Assembly: GCA_934597465.1 (NCBI GenBank)
Contig: CAKTSC010000116.1
Location: 1-5,472, forward strand
Length of the DNA stretch: 5,472 bases
Origin: an uncultured Dysosmobacter sp.
GTDB taxonomy: Bacteria; Bacillota; Clostridia; Oscillospirales; Oscillospiraceae
Reading direction: 5' to 3'
Part shown: in pieces, positions 1 to 5,037 of the stretch
Layout: each line of letters opens with the position of its first letter
Position numbering within the stretch: the first letter of the stretch is position 1
Notes under the pieces: generated by a model
The model's input: only the letters and a program-made list of their open reading frames with translations
What the model was told of the DNA's origin: nothing
The model's database searches: none
Position numbers and translations under genes: made by a program

Positions 1-41
1 ACGCCATCTATTTTCGATCAACGGAGGATACCATCCTATGA
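1..41 (+). CDS. Possible 3' end of an upstream gene overlapping rsmI
   Basis: Reading in frame from base 3 gives a tail AIYFRSTEDTIL that ends at a TGA at 39-41. This TGA overlaps the rsmI start as ATGA, the usual sign of translational coupling within an operon. In Bacillus the genes just upstream of rsmI are yabB (a tRNA1(Val) adenine-N6 methyltransferase relative) and yazA, so a yabB-like gene would fit. Only 12 codons are visible and the other two + frames are also open here, so neither the reading frame nor the identity can be confirmed from this window. Confidence 0.3.
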   Translation, partial: AIYFRSTEDTIL

Positions 42-880
42 GCGGAACGCTGTATCTCGTCGCCACCCCCATCGGCAACCTGGGGGACTTCTCCCCCCGG
101 GCCCAGGAGACCCTACTGCAGGCGGACTTTGTGGCCGCGGAGGACACCCGGGTCTCCCTGAAGCTCCTGAACCACTTTGGCATCCGGAAGCCTCTCGTCA
201 GCTACCATGAGCACAACCAGGCCGCCGCCGGGCAGGCCATTCTGCAGCGCCTCCTCTCCGGAGAGAGCTGTGCCCTGGTGACGGACGCCGGGACGCCCGC
301 CGTCTCCGATCCCGGGGAGGGGCTGGTGCGGCTCTGCGCGGCGGAGGGCGTCCCCGTCATCGCCATCCCCGGCTGCTGCGCCGCCGTCAATGCCCTGGCG
401 GTCTCGGGACTGCCCACGGGGCGGTTCTGCTTTGAGGGCTTCCTGCCCATGAACAAAAAGGAGCGCCGGGAGCGGCTGGCCGCCCTGCAGACCGAGGAGC
501 GGACGATGCTCTTCCACGAGGCGCCCCATAAGCTCCGGGCCACCCTTTCGGATCTCCGGGAGGCCTTCGGGCCGGAGCGGCGGATCTCCCTCTGCCGGGA
601 GCTCACCAAGCTCCACGAGGAGACCCTGCGCATGACCCTGGGGGAAGCCGCCGCCTACTATGAGAGCATAGAGCCCAAGGGCGAGTTCGTCCTGGTGCTG
701 GAGGGCGCGCCCAAGCAGGAGAAGGCCGAGATCTCCCTGGAGGAGGCCGCCGCCATGGTGCTCCGCCGCCGGGAGGAGGGCGAAAAGCTGAAGGACGCCG
801 TGAAGGAGGTAGCCCAGCACACGGGCCTGCCCCGGAACGAGCTCTACGCCGCCGCCCTACGCCTGGCGGAGGACGGCTGA
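38..880 (+). CDS. rsmI: 16S rRNA (cytidine(1402)-2'-O)-methyltransferase RsmI
   Basis: RsmI uses S-adenosylmethionine to methylate the 2'-OH of C1402 in the decoding centre of 16S rRNA; it is cytoplasmic. The 280-residue protein has the normal family length and the tetrapyrrole-methylase fold motifs in order. These are LYLVATPIGNLGD at residues 5-17, AEDTR at 34-38, TDAGTPAVSDPG at 82-93, the IPG-containing SAM loop at 110-126, FEGFLP at 132-137, HEAPHKL at 160-166, RELTKLHEE at 187-195 and KGEFVLV at 214-220. A short C-terminal helical segment (about 233-280) matches the RsmI helix-turn-helix tail. The SAM loop reads PGCCA rather than the common PGPSA, a modest variation. The start is supported by GGAGG at 23-27, ten bases before the ATG, and by the ATGA overlap with an upstream frame. 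The gene converges with abrB, as in Bacillus. Identification is very secure. Confidence 0.97.
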   Translation: MSGTLYLVATPIGNLGDFSPRAQETLLQADFVAAEDTRVSLKLLNHFGIRKPLVSYHEHNQAAAGQAILQRLLSGESCALVTDAGTPAVSDPGEGLVRLCAAEGVPVIAIPGCCAAVNALAVSGLPTGRFCFEGFLPMNKKERRERLAALQTEERTMLFHEAPHKLRATLSDLREAFGPERRISLCRELTKLHEETLRMTLGEAAAYYESIEPKGEFVLVLEGAPKQEKAEISLEEAAAMVLRRREEGEKLKDAVKEVAQHTGLPRNELYAAALRLAEDG

Positions 881-976
881 GAAAGCGGCACTCCCCGCCC
901 CATCCGCTGCCGGAAAGCCGCCGGTGGACAGACCACCGGACAATTCTCCGCCGGGCCTTCCGGCCTTCACCGCAAA

Positions 977-1010
977 GAAAAAGAGACGCCCGCAGGCGTC
1001 TCTTTTTTCT
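977..1010. terminator. Bidirectional intrinsic terminator between rsmI and abrB
   Basis: A perfect 8-bp GC-rich stem (GAGACGCC at 983-990, GGCGTCTC at 995-1002) closes a CGCA loop. It is flanked by A-rich sequence on the left (978-982) and TTTTTT at 1003-1008 on the right, which extend the stem by A-T pairs. It therefore reads as a terminator in both directions. It lies about 100 bases after the rsmI stop and about 55 bases after the abrB stop, serving both converging genes. Confidence 0.92.
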
Positions 1011-1058
1011 GTTTGCGAGGGGCTTCCGCCGCGCGGGATCTGCACAGCGGACGCGGCC

Positions 1059-1301
1059 TTACAGGCTCTTCAGCTCCTTCAGGCACTTGGGGCAGACGTT
1101 CTTGCCCTTGAAGACAGTGACGTCCTTCACGCCGTCGCAGAAGATGCAGCTGGGCTTATACTTTTTGAGAATGACGGAGGAACCTTCCACATAGATTTCC
1201 AGTGCATCCTTCTCGGCGATATCCAGCGTGCGGCGCATTTCGATGGGCAGCACAATGCGGCCCAGCTCGTCGACCTTTCTAACAATACCAGTGGATTTCA
1301 T
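1059..1301 (-). CDS. abrB: AbrB family transition-state regulator with Cys-pair C-terminus
   Basis: This is an 80-residue DNA-binding regulator. In B. subtilis, AbrB represses stationary-phase and sporulation-related genes during growth. Residues 1-50 form the swapped-hairpin AbrB DNA-binding domain (KSTGIVRKVDELGRIVLPIE, then MRRTLDIAEKDALEIYVEG). The arginines known to contact DNA in B. subtilis AbrB are conserved (Arg8, Arg15, Arg23, Arg24). The C-terminal part differs from the Bacillus protein. It is shorter and carries two Cys-x-x-Cys pairs (Cys52/Cys55 and Cys70/Cys73), a layout that resembles a small zinc ribbon and that I recall from clostridial AbrB proteins; metal binding is inferred. 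The ATG follows AAAGGAG (plus-strand 1311-1317) by 9 bases. Its gene converges with rsmI and diverges from spmA. Family assignment is secure. Whether it is the functional equivalent of AbrB rather than a paralogue such as Abh is less certain, but the position next to rsmI favours AbrB. Confidence 0.95.
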   Translation of the reverse strand: MKSTGIVRKVDELGRIVLPIEMRRTLDIAEKDALEIYVEGSSVILKKYKPSCIFCDGVKDVTVFKGKNVCPKCLKELKSL

Positions 1302-1321
1302 AATCCATTGCTCCTTTCCCC

Positions 1322-1350
1322 CTGGTCGGAATGTTTCCCCGTCCGACCAG
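1322..1350 (-). promoter_or_regulatory. Stem-loop in the abrB 5' leader
   Basis: A perfect 9-bp inverted repeat (plus strand CTGGTCGGA at 1322-1330 and TCCGACCAG at 1342-1350) encloses an 11-base loop. It starts a few bases after the predicted transcription start (about 1354) and ends four bases before the AAAGGAG ribosome binding site. In the transcript it would fold at the extreme 5' end, which suggests an mRNA-stabilising hairpin. As DNA it could instead be an operator just downstream of the promoter. The loop holds CGGGGAAAC on the minus strand, also found in the spoIVB leader hairpin. Confidence 0.65.
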
Positions 1351-1360
1351 CATTTTCCGT

Positions 1361-1390
1361 ATCATACTACACTCCATCCACATTTTTCAA
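1361..1390 (-). promoter_or_regulatory. Predicted sigma-A promoter of abrB
   Basis: On the minus strand a -35 TTGAAA (plus 1385-1390) and a -10 TATGAT (plus 1361-1366) are separated by 18 bases. A-rich tracts lie immediately upstream (to about 1410), which could act as an UP element. The predicted start falls near 1354, leaving a leader of about 50 bases. A second TTGAAAAA copy 12 bases upstream forms a direct repeat with the -35 region. Match quality is good, but the promoter is untested. Confidence 0.7.
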
Positions 1391-1411
1391 GCTTTTTTTC
1401 AAACATTTAAA

Positions 1412-1439
1412 GAATATTCACAGTTTCCCGAAATGGGAT
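1412..1439 (+). promoter_or_regulatory. Weak candidate sporulation-sigma promoter of spmAB
   Basis: GAATATT at 1412-1418 resembles the -35 element of sigma-E promoters. The sequence AATGGGAT at 1432-1439, thirteen bases on, is only a poor match to the sigma-E -10. In B. subtilis spmAB is transcribed by sigma-E in the mother cell, so such a promoter is expected in this 166-base divergent region. No convincing sigma-A promoter was seen on the + strand. This is the best candidate I could find, but it is weak. Confidence 0.22.
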
Positions 1440-1452
1440 CAGCGGCGGTTAT

Positions 1453-1457
1453 GGAGG
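1453..1457 (+). promoter_or_regulatory. Ribosome binding site that fixes the spmA start
   Basis: GGAGG lies nine bases before the ATG at 1467. It decides the start, because the spmA reading frame stays open for over 500 bases upstream through the antisense of abrB. Confidence 0.85.
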
Positions 1458-1466
1458 CGAACAGCT

Positions 1467-2060
1467 ATGGCGATGACGATCCTCTGGGTCACGATGGTGA
1501 CCCTCTCCCTGCTCTTCGGTATCCGGAACCACACCCTGGACGCGGTCAGTGCCGCCGCCCTGTCCGGAGCGGGCTCCGCCGTGGAGCTGTGCCTCTCCAT
1601 GGCGGGGGTCATCTGTCTCTGGACGGGAGGCATGGAGCTGATGGAGCGGGCAGGTCTCGCCGGGAAACTGGCGGGGCTCTTCCACCCCATTCTGGGGCGT
1701 CTGCTGCCCCGGGCCAGCCGGGACGCCGAGACCCTGGCGGCGGTCTCCGCCAACGTTTCCGCGAACCTTCTGGGCCTGGGAAACGCCGCCACGCCCCTGG
1801 GGCTGAAGGCCGCCCGGCGGATGGCGGAGAGCTGCGGTGGTGTGGCCAGTGACGAGCTCTGCCTCCTGGTGGTGCTGAACAGCGCCTCACTCCAGCTGAT
1901 CCCCGCCACGGTGGCCTCCCTGCGGGCAGCGGCGGGCTGCGGGACGCCCTTTGACATCCTGCCGGCGGTGTGGGGCACCTCCGCCCTGTCCGTGGCCGCC
2001 GGGCTCTGCGCGGCGGGGTTCCTGCGGCGGCTGCCCTGCTTCCGGGGGGAGCGGCCATGA
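1467..2060 (+). CDS. spmA: Spore maturation protein A (SpmA)
   Basis: SpmA is a membrane protein that in B. subtilis is needed, with SpmB, for proper dehydration of the spore core; the molecular activity is not established. The 197-residue product matches the usual SpmA length (about 196). It has a hydrophobic N-terminus (MAMTILWVTMVTLSLLFGI) and further membrane segments around residues 35-50, 125-145 and 165-185. The diagnostic nucleoside-recognition/Gate-domain stretch SANVSANLLGLGNAATPLG lies near residues 94-112, followed by LKAARRM and then LCLLVVLNSASLQLIP. The ATG at 1467 is preferred to ATG 1473 because GGAGG sits nine bases before it. Longer upstream forms would translate the abrB antisense and the intergenic region. 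The stop overlaps the spmB start by four bases (ATGA), so the two are one transcription unit. dacB, which precedes spmA in B. subtilis, is not here. Confidence 0.96.
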   Translation: MAMTILWVTMVTLSLLFGIRNHTLDAVSAAALSGAGSAVELCLSMAGVICLWTGGMELMERAGLAGKLAGLFHPILGRLLPRASRDAETLAAVSANVSANLLGLGNAATPLGLKAARRMAESCGGVASDELCLLVVLNSASLQLIPATVASLRAAAGCGTPFDILPAVWGTSALSVAAGLCAAGFLRRLPCFRGERP

Positions 2061-2572
2061 GCGGGCTCCTGATTCCGGGGCTCCTCTGCTTTCTGGGGCT
2101 CTGGGGCCTTGCCCGGCGGGTGGATGTCTACGCCACCCTCTCCGCCGGGGCGGCGGAGGGCCTGCGGGTGCTGCTGCGGATCTTCCCGCCCCTGGTGGCG
2201 CTTTTGACGGCGGTTTCTATGCTCCGGGCCTCCGGGGCCGCGGACGCCCTGGCGGCCCTCTGCGCCCCGGTCTTGGCGCGGGTGGGCATCCCGGCGGAGC
2301 TGGTGCCCCTGATGCTGGTGCGGCCCCTCTCTGGCAGCGGGGCGCTGGGGGTGGCCGGAGAGCTGATCGCCGCCCACGGGCCGGACAGCTATGTGGGCCG
2401 GGTGGCGGCGGTGATGCTGGGCAGCACCGAGACCACCTTCTACACCATCACGGTGTATTTCGGCGCGGCAGGGATCCGGAAGACCCGCCACACCATCCCC
2501 GCCGCCCTGGCGGCGGACGCGGTGGGCTTCCTGGCGGCGGCAGCCTCGGTGCGGCTGCTCTTCGGGGCGTAG
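2057..2572 (+). CDS. spmB: Spore maturation protein B (SpmB)
   Basis: SpmB is the partner of SpmA in spore core dehydration and a multi-spanning membrane protein of the nucleoside-recognition (Gate) family. The 171-residue product is close to the usual length of about 175. The first helix is LLIPGLLCFLGLWGLARRVDVY. Then comes the family pattern FPPLVALLTAVSMLRASGA near residues 47-65 and RPLSGSGALGVAGELI near 93-108. The strongly diagnostic GPDSYVGRVAAVMLGSTETT is at about 113-132, running into FYTITVYFGAAGIRKTRHTI. A last hydrophobic stretch ends at the C-terminus. The ATG overlaps the spmA stop (ATGA), with a purine-rich GGGGGGAG at 2044-2051 as ribosome binding site, implying translational coupling. 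Confidence 0.96.
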   Translation: MSGLLIPGLLCFLGLWGLARRVDVYATLSAGAAEGLRVLLRIFPPLVALLTAVSMLRASGAADALAALCAPVLARVGIPAELVPLMLVRPLSGSGALGVAGELIAAHGPDSYVGRVAAVMLGSTETTFYTITVYFGAAGIRKTRHTIPAALAADAVGFLAAAASVRLLFGA

Positions 2573-2592
2573 GGAGATCCGCGGCAGATGGG

Positions 2593-2624
2593 AAAACGGA
2601 AGCGGGAGCTCCCCGCTTCCTTCC
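2593..2624. terminator. Hairpin terminator shared by azlCD and spmAB
   Basis: GGAAGCGGG (2598-2606) pairs with CCCGCTTCC (2612-2620) around a five-base loop. On the minus strand the stem is followed by GTTTTCCC, a short U-tract right after the azlD stop (2625-2627), so it best fits as the azlCD terminator. On the + strand the following TTCCTC is a poorer U-tract, so termination of spmAB here may be less efficient. Confidence 0.7.
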
Positions 2625-2960
2625 TCATGCGAAGACCGTCTGCACCAGCAGCATATAGACCACCGTCCCGCCCGCGATGGAAAGGAGGACGCTGCGCTTC
2701 CAGAGGTGCAGGGCCGCCACCACGGCGGCGGCCAGGAGTTCCGGCAGGCCGTGGCTGCCGGAGAGCCAGGTGACGTTCCGGAAGCAGTAGACCACGAGAA
2801 GCCCCATCATAGCCGGGGGCAGAACACGGCCCAGGTAGAGCACCACCCGGGGCGGCTCCCGCTTCTCCGGAAAGAGGAGGAAGGGCAGCCAGCGGGTGAG
2901 CTGGGTGCCCAGAGTCACGGCCAGGATGGTGATAAGGGTCTCCAGGGGCGTCAGGCGCAT
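2625..2960 (-). CDS. azlD: AzlD-type small subunit of a branched-chain amino acid exporter
   Basis: AzlD family proteins are small membrane partners of AzlC. The pair exports branched-chain amino acids or toxic analogues (AzlCD in B. subtilis, YgaZH in E. coli, BrnFE in Corynebacterium). The 111-residue product has about four hydrophobic segments. It shows the family features [16 protein letters not shown] near residues 16-31, then [24 protein letters not shown] near 39-62, and a C-terminal pair of helices containing [29 protein letters not shown]. The ATG at 2960 was chosen over the longer frame (to 3104) because a GGAGGAAG-type ribosome binding site precedes it and because it overlaps azlC by ten bases, as is typical for this pair. 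The exact substrate is inferred from the family only. Confidence 0.92.
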   Translation of the reverse strand: MRLTPLETLITILAVTLGTQLTRWLPFLLFPEKREPPRVVLYLGRVLPPAMMGLLVVYCFRNVTWLSGSHGLPELLAAAVVAALHLWKRSVLLSIAGGTVVYMLLVQTVFA

Positions 2961-3643
2961 CCTTTCTTCCTCCCTCCCAGCAAAACGATCAGCAGCAGCG
3001 CCATGGCGGGGATCACCAGCCTGTCCGGCCCGAAGACCGCCAGGCTCAGCACCGTGCAGCCAAGGCCCGCCAGGGCGGCGGGGCGGTTCTCCCGGCCGCT
3101 CCACTGCTCCAGGAACAGCACCAGGAAGAGGGCCGTCAGGGCGAAGTCCATGCCGGTGCTGTCAAAGGGCAGAACGCCCCCCACCACGGCCCCCAGGCCG
3201 GAGCCCAGGAACCAGTAGCCATAGTCCAGCAGGGAGATCCAGAAGCAGAAATCCCGGCGGCTGACGCCCTCCGGCGGCTCCAGGGCGGAGACCAGGGAGA
3301 AGGTCTCGTCCGTCAGGGAGAAGATCAGGAAGGGCCGGGCCCAGCCGGTGCCCCGGTACTTCTCCAGCATGGAGAGGCCGTAGAAGGCGTGGCGGGCGTT
3401 GACCATCACGGACATCAGCAGGGCGGAGACAGGGTCGAAGGCCACCGTCAGCAGCTCCACCGTCAGAAACTCCATGCTCCCGGCGTAGCAGATGGCGCTG
3501 AGCAGCAGCGCCCAGCCCAGGCCGTAGCCCGCGTCCGCCATCAGGACGCCGTAGGCAAAGCCCAGGCAGAGGTACCCCGTCATCACCGGCACGGTGACGG
3601 GAAAGGCCGCCGCCAAGGCGCGGCGGAAGCTCCCCTTCTCCAT
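2951..3643 (-). CDS. azlC: AzlC-type large subunit of a branched-chain amino acid exporter
   Basis: This is the main permease subunit of the AzlCD/YgaZH exporter family in the cytoplasmic membrane. The 230-residue product has normal family length. Conserved family blocks seen are [23 protein letters not shown] near residues 13-35, then [19 protein letters not shown] near 47-65, and the hallmark [16 protein letters not shown] near 80-95. LTDETFSL near 109-116 and [17 protein letters not shown] near 138-154 follow, then C-terminal hydrophobic helices. The ATG follows a purine-rich AGGAGGGGAGG. It is the first gene of a two-gene operon with azlD and has its own strong vegetative-type promoter upstream. 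An Lrp/AzlB-type regulator often accompanies this pair, but none is in the window. The substrate is inferred from the family. Confidence 0.94.
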   Translation of the reverse strand: MEKGSFRRALAAAFPVTVPVMTGYLCLGFAYGVLMADAGYGLGWALLLSAICYAGSMEFLTVELLTVAFDPVSALLMSVMVNARHAFYGLSMLEKYRGTGWARPFLIFSLTDETFSLVSALEPPEGVSRRDFCFWISLLDYGYWFLGSGLGAVVGGVLPFDSTGMDFALTALFLVLFLEQWSGRENRPAALAGLGCTVLSLAVFGPDRLVIPAMALLLIVLLGGRKKGCA

Positions 3644-3691
3644 GGCCTCCCCTCCTCCCTACTATCTTGGTATGAAATGTGGATGTACGGT

Positions 3692-3720
3692 AGTATACGG
3701 CGGGAACGATGGAAAGTCAA
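3692..3720 (-). promoter_or_regulatory. Predicted strong sigma-A promoter of azlCD
   Basis: On the minus strand a -35 TTGACT (plus 3715-3720) and a -10 TATACT (plus 3692-3697) are separated by exactly 17 bases, each one base from the consensus. The predicted start is about 3685, giving a leader of roughly 40 bases before azlC. AT-rich sequence (ATAAAAAATCAATTG, 3735-3749) lies upstream. This is one of the best-matching promoters in the window. Confidence 0.85.
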
Positions 3721-3804
3721 TCCGGCTGCCGGCCATAAAAAATCAATTGCGCGGCGGGGTTTTTAGGCAGTTTGCTCAGGCACTCCGGGCAAGATGCTCC
3801 GAAA

Positions 3805-3836
3805 CGGGCGGCGGGGCGGCGCAGGCCGCCCCGCCG
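3805..3836 (-). terminator. Likely terminator of the spoIVB-like gene
   Basis: A perfect 12-bp GC-only stem (3809-3820 with 3825-3836) encloses the loop GCAG and starts six bases after the stop codon at 3843. On the minus strand it is followed by CCCGTTTCGG, so the U-tract is poor. The stem is very stable and well placed, so it probably ends or protects the transcript, but it is not a textbook intrinsic terminator. Confidence 0.5.
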
Positions 3837-3842
3837 GGCCGC

Positions 3843-4862
3843 TTACGCGGCGGCTTTCAGCATATTTTCGATGAAAATGCCATATCCTTTGGTGGGATCA
3901 TTCAATAAAACATGGGTCACGGCCCCCACCAGCTTTCCGTTTTGCAGGATGGGGCTGCCGCTCATCCCCTGGACGATGCCGCCGGTAGCCGCGAGAAGCT
4001 CCGGATCCGTGACGGTGATGAGGAGGTTCCGCTCCTCCCCGTCCCCTAGGCGGCGGAGCTCCACCCGGTAGTCCTTCACGCAGTCCCTGGTCACGTTACT
4101 GCGGATGACGGCGGGGCCGTTCTCCACCTCTCCGCTCTCTGCCGCGGGGATGGCCTGGCCCTCCGTCAGGGCGCAGGGGGAAAGCGTCCCGAAGATGCCG
4201 CTGGCGGTGTTGGCGCTGAGGGTGCCGAGATCGCGGGCCAGATCAAAATTTCCCTTCAGCTCTCCGGCGGCTCCGGCCTGGCCCCGCTTCACGGCCTTCA
4301 CCGTGGAGGGCAGGACGCTGCCGCTGGCAAAGGGCAGCAGCTGGGCGGTGTCCGTGTCCGTGACGCCGTGGCCCAGGGCCCCGAAGGCGCCGGTGACGGG
4401 ATCATAGTAGGTGACGGTGCCGATGCCCGCCATGCTGTCCCGAATCCAGGCGCCGATGACCCAGGCGCCGTCCTCGTTCCGCTCCGGCTCCGCCGTCAGG
4501 GTCTTGGCGCTGCCGCCCCGGCGGACGGAGAGCTCCACTTCCTCCTCCCCCTGGAGGAGCTGCTGGAACTGCTCCGTGGAGGTGACGGCGGTGCCGTTGC
4601 ACTGGAGGATCACGTCGCCTTTCGTGAGGCCGCAGTCCCGGGCCGGGCTCTCCCCCTCCGCAAGATCCACCACTAGCACGCCCCGGGCAAACATTTTGAT
4701 GCCCACGGTGTGGCCCACAGGGACAAGCATCCGGGGCTCCTCCGCCGCCCGGGCCGGGACGCTGAGGCCCGTCAGCATCAGGGCCAGGCATAGCGCCGCG
4801 CCGGCCCGCCGCGCCCGCTTCGTCGTCTTTCTTCCTCTCTCTCGAAAATCGCGTTCATACAA
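3843..4862 (-). CDS. spoIVB: SpoIVB-type signalling serine peptidase (PDZ plus S55 domain)
   Basis: In B. subtilis, SpoIVB is secreted from the forespore into the intermembrane space and cleaves SpoIVFA, which releases SpoIVFB to process pro-sigma-K. The 339-residue product has a basic N-terminus and one hydrophobic segment (about residues 20-34, a membrane anchor or signal peptide). A PDZ domain follows at about 47-120 (VPVGHTVGIKM, GVLVVDL, GLTKGDVILQCNG). The S55 peptidase domain follows. All three residues matching the known B. subtilis triad (His236, Asp363, Ser378) are present: His165 in GALGHGVTD, Asp286 in TVTDPELL and Ser301 in GIVQGMSGSP. The Asp-Ser spacing of 15 is the same. The end NDPTKGYGIFIENML is also typical. 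It is shorter than the Bacillus protein (about 425), mostly near the N-terminus. A TTG start at 4862 is chosen because AAAGGAG lies 8 bases before it; the GTG at 4871 overlaps that site. The usual recN/spo0A neighbours are absent; ftsZ lies upstream instead. Whether this is the sole SpoIVB or a second paralogue cannot be told here. Confidence 0.93.
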   Translation of the reverse strand: MYERDFRERGRKTTKRARRAGAALCLALMLTGLSVPARAAEEPRMLVPVGHTVGIKMFARGVLVVDLAEGESPARDCGLTKGDVILQCNGTAVTSTEQFQQLLQGEEEVELSVRRGGSAKTLTAEPERNEDGAWVIGAWIRDSMAGIGTVTYYDPVTGAFGALGHGVTDTDTAQLLPFASGSVLPSTVKAVKRGQAGAAGELKGNFDLARDLGTLSANTASGIFGTLSPCALTEGQAIPAAESGEVENGPAVIRSNVTRDCVKDYRVELRRLGDGEERNLLITVTDPELLAATGGIVQGMSGSPILQNGKLVGAVTHVLLNDPTKGYGIFIENMLKAAA

Positions 4863-4870
4863 TGAGACCA

Positions 4871-4877
4871 CTCCTTT
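4871..4877 (-). promoter_or_regulatory. Ribosome binding site that decides the spoIVB start
   Basis: The minus strand reads AAAGGAG, then eight bases, then TTG at 4862-4860. The in-frame GTG at 4871 shares its first G with this site and so cannot be served by it. An ATG one base beyond the TTG's first two bases is in another frame and gives only a short arginine/glutamate-rich shadow frame. Hence the TTG start. Confidence 0.75.
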
Positions 4878-4881
4878 CCGC

Positions 4882-4901
4882 TGCCGGGCGTTTCCCCGGC
4901 A
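4882..4901 (-). promoter_or_regulatory. Stem-loop in the spoIVB leader
   Basis: TGCCGGG (4882-4888) pairs with CCCGGCA (4895-4901) around a six-base loop, four bases upstream of the AAAGGAG ribosome binding site. The minus strand carries CGGGGAAAC (plus 4890-4898) across the stem and loop, the same nine bases as in the abrB leader hairpin. It may affect stability or translation of the spoIVB mRNA, or be a protein binding site. No clear sigma-G or sigma-F promoter was recognised upstream of it in 4902-4979. Confidence 0.5.
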
Positions 4902-4979
4902 CGTTTACTCTCTGCGTTTCCGGCGGAAAGCGGCGGCACAGATATCCCCAGCACTGCCAAGGGAAAAGCGGGCAGCGGC

Positions 4980-5015
4980 AAAACGAACCCCGCAGGCTCA
5001 GCCTGCGGGGTTCGT
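4980..5015 (-). terminator. Intrinsic terminator of ftsZ
   Basis: A perfect 15-bp stem (4983-4997 with 5001-5015; one further T-A pair could form at 4998/5000) has a tiny loop. On the minus strand it is followed directly by TTTT (plus 4980-4983). It lies about 20 bases after the ftsZ stop and separates ftsZ from the spoIVB-like gene, which implies independent transcription of the latter. Confidence 0.92.
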
Positions 5016-5037
5016 GGGCAGCATTTTCCGTGGAAGC

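Noticed and set aside
113..820. Minus-strand open frame of 235 residues opposite rsmI
   Set aside because: It is low-complexity Leu/Gly/Arg-rich antisense sequence with no domain. rsmI on the other strand is unmistakable.
924..1466. Extension of the spmA frame by about 180 residues upstream
   Set aside because: This stretch is antisense to abrB and crosses a terminator and the abrB promoter. The protein it would encode has no family resemblance, and a good ribosome binding site fixes the start at 1467.
1439..2491. 350-residue minus-strand open frame opposite spmA and spmB
   Set aside because: It is very rich in Arg, Pro, Gly and Ala with no recognisable domain, as expected from a GC-rich antisense frame. 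The + strand genes here are clear family members.
1951..2658. Plus-strand 235-residue frame overlapping spmB
   Set aside because: It is a Gly/Pro/Arg/Ala-rich shadow of spmB in another frame, and spmB has full family motifs.
2961..3104. N-terminal extension of azlD
   Set aside because: The extension reads azlC in another frame. The ATG at 2960 has a ribosome binding site and the typical short azlC-azlD overlap.
3644..3691. Possible riboswitch or T-box leader for azlCD
   Set aside because: The leader is only about 40 bases, with no stable fold, T-box sequence or terminator/antiterminator pair.
3389..3766. Plus-strand frame opposite the azlC start and promoter
   Set aside because: It is rich in His, Gln and Ala with no family signal, and it crosses the azlC promoter and ribosome binding site on the other strand.
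4902..4979. Search for a sigma-G or sigma-F promoter of spoIVB (GGATATC near 4950 as -35)
   Set aside because: No -10 element resembling CATxxTA or GGxxAxAxT was found at an acceptable distance, so no promoter is called.
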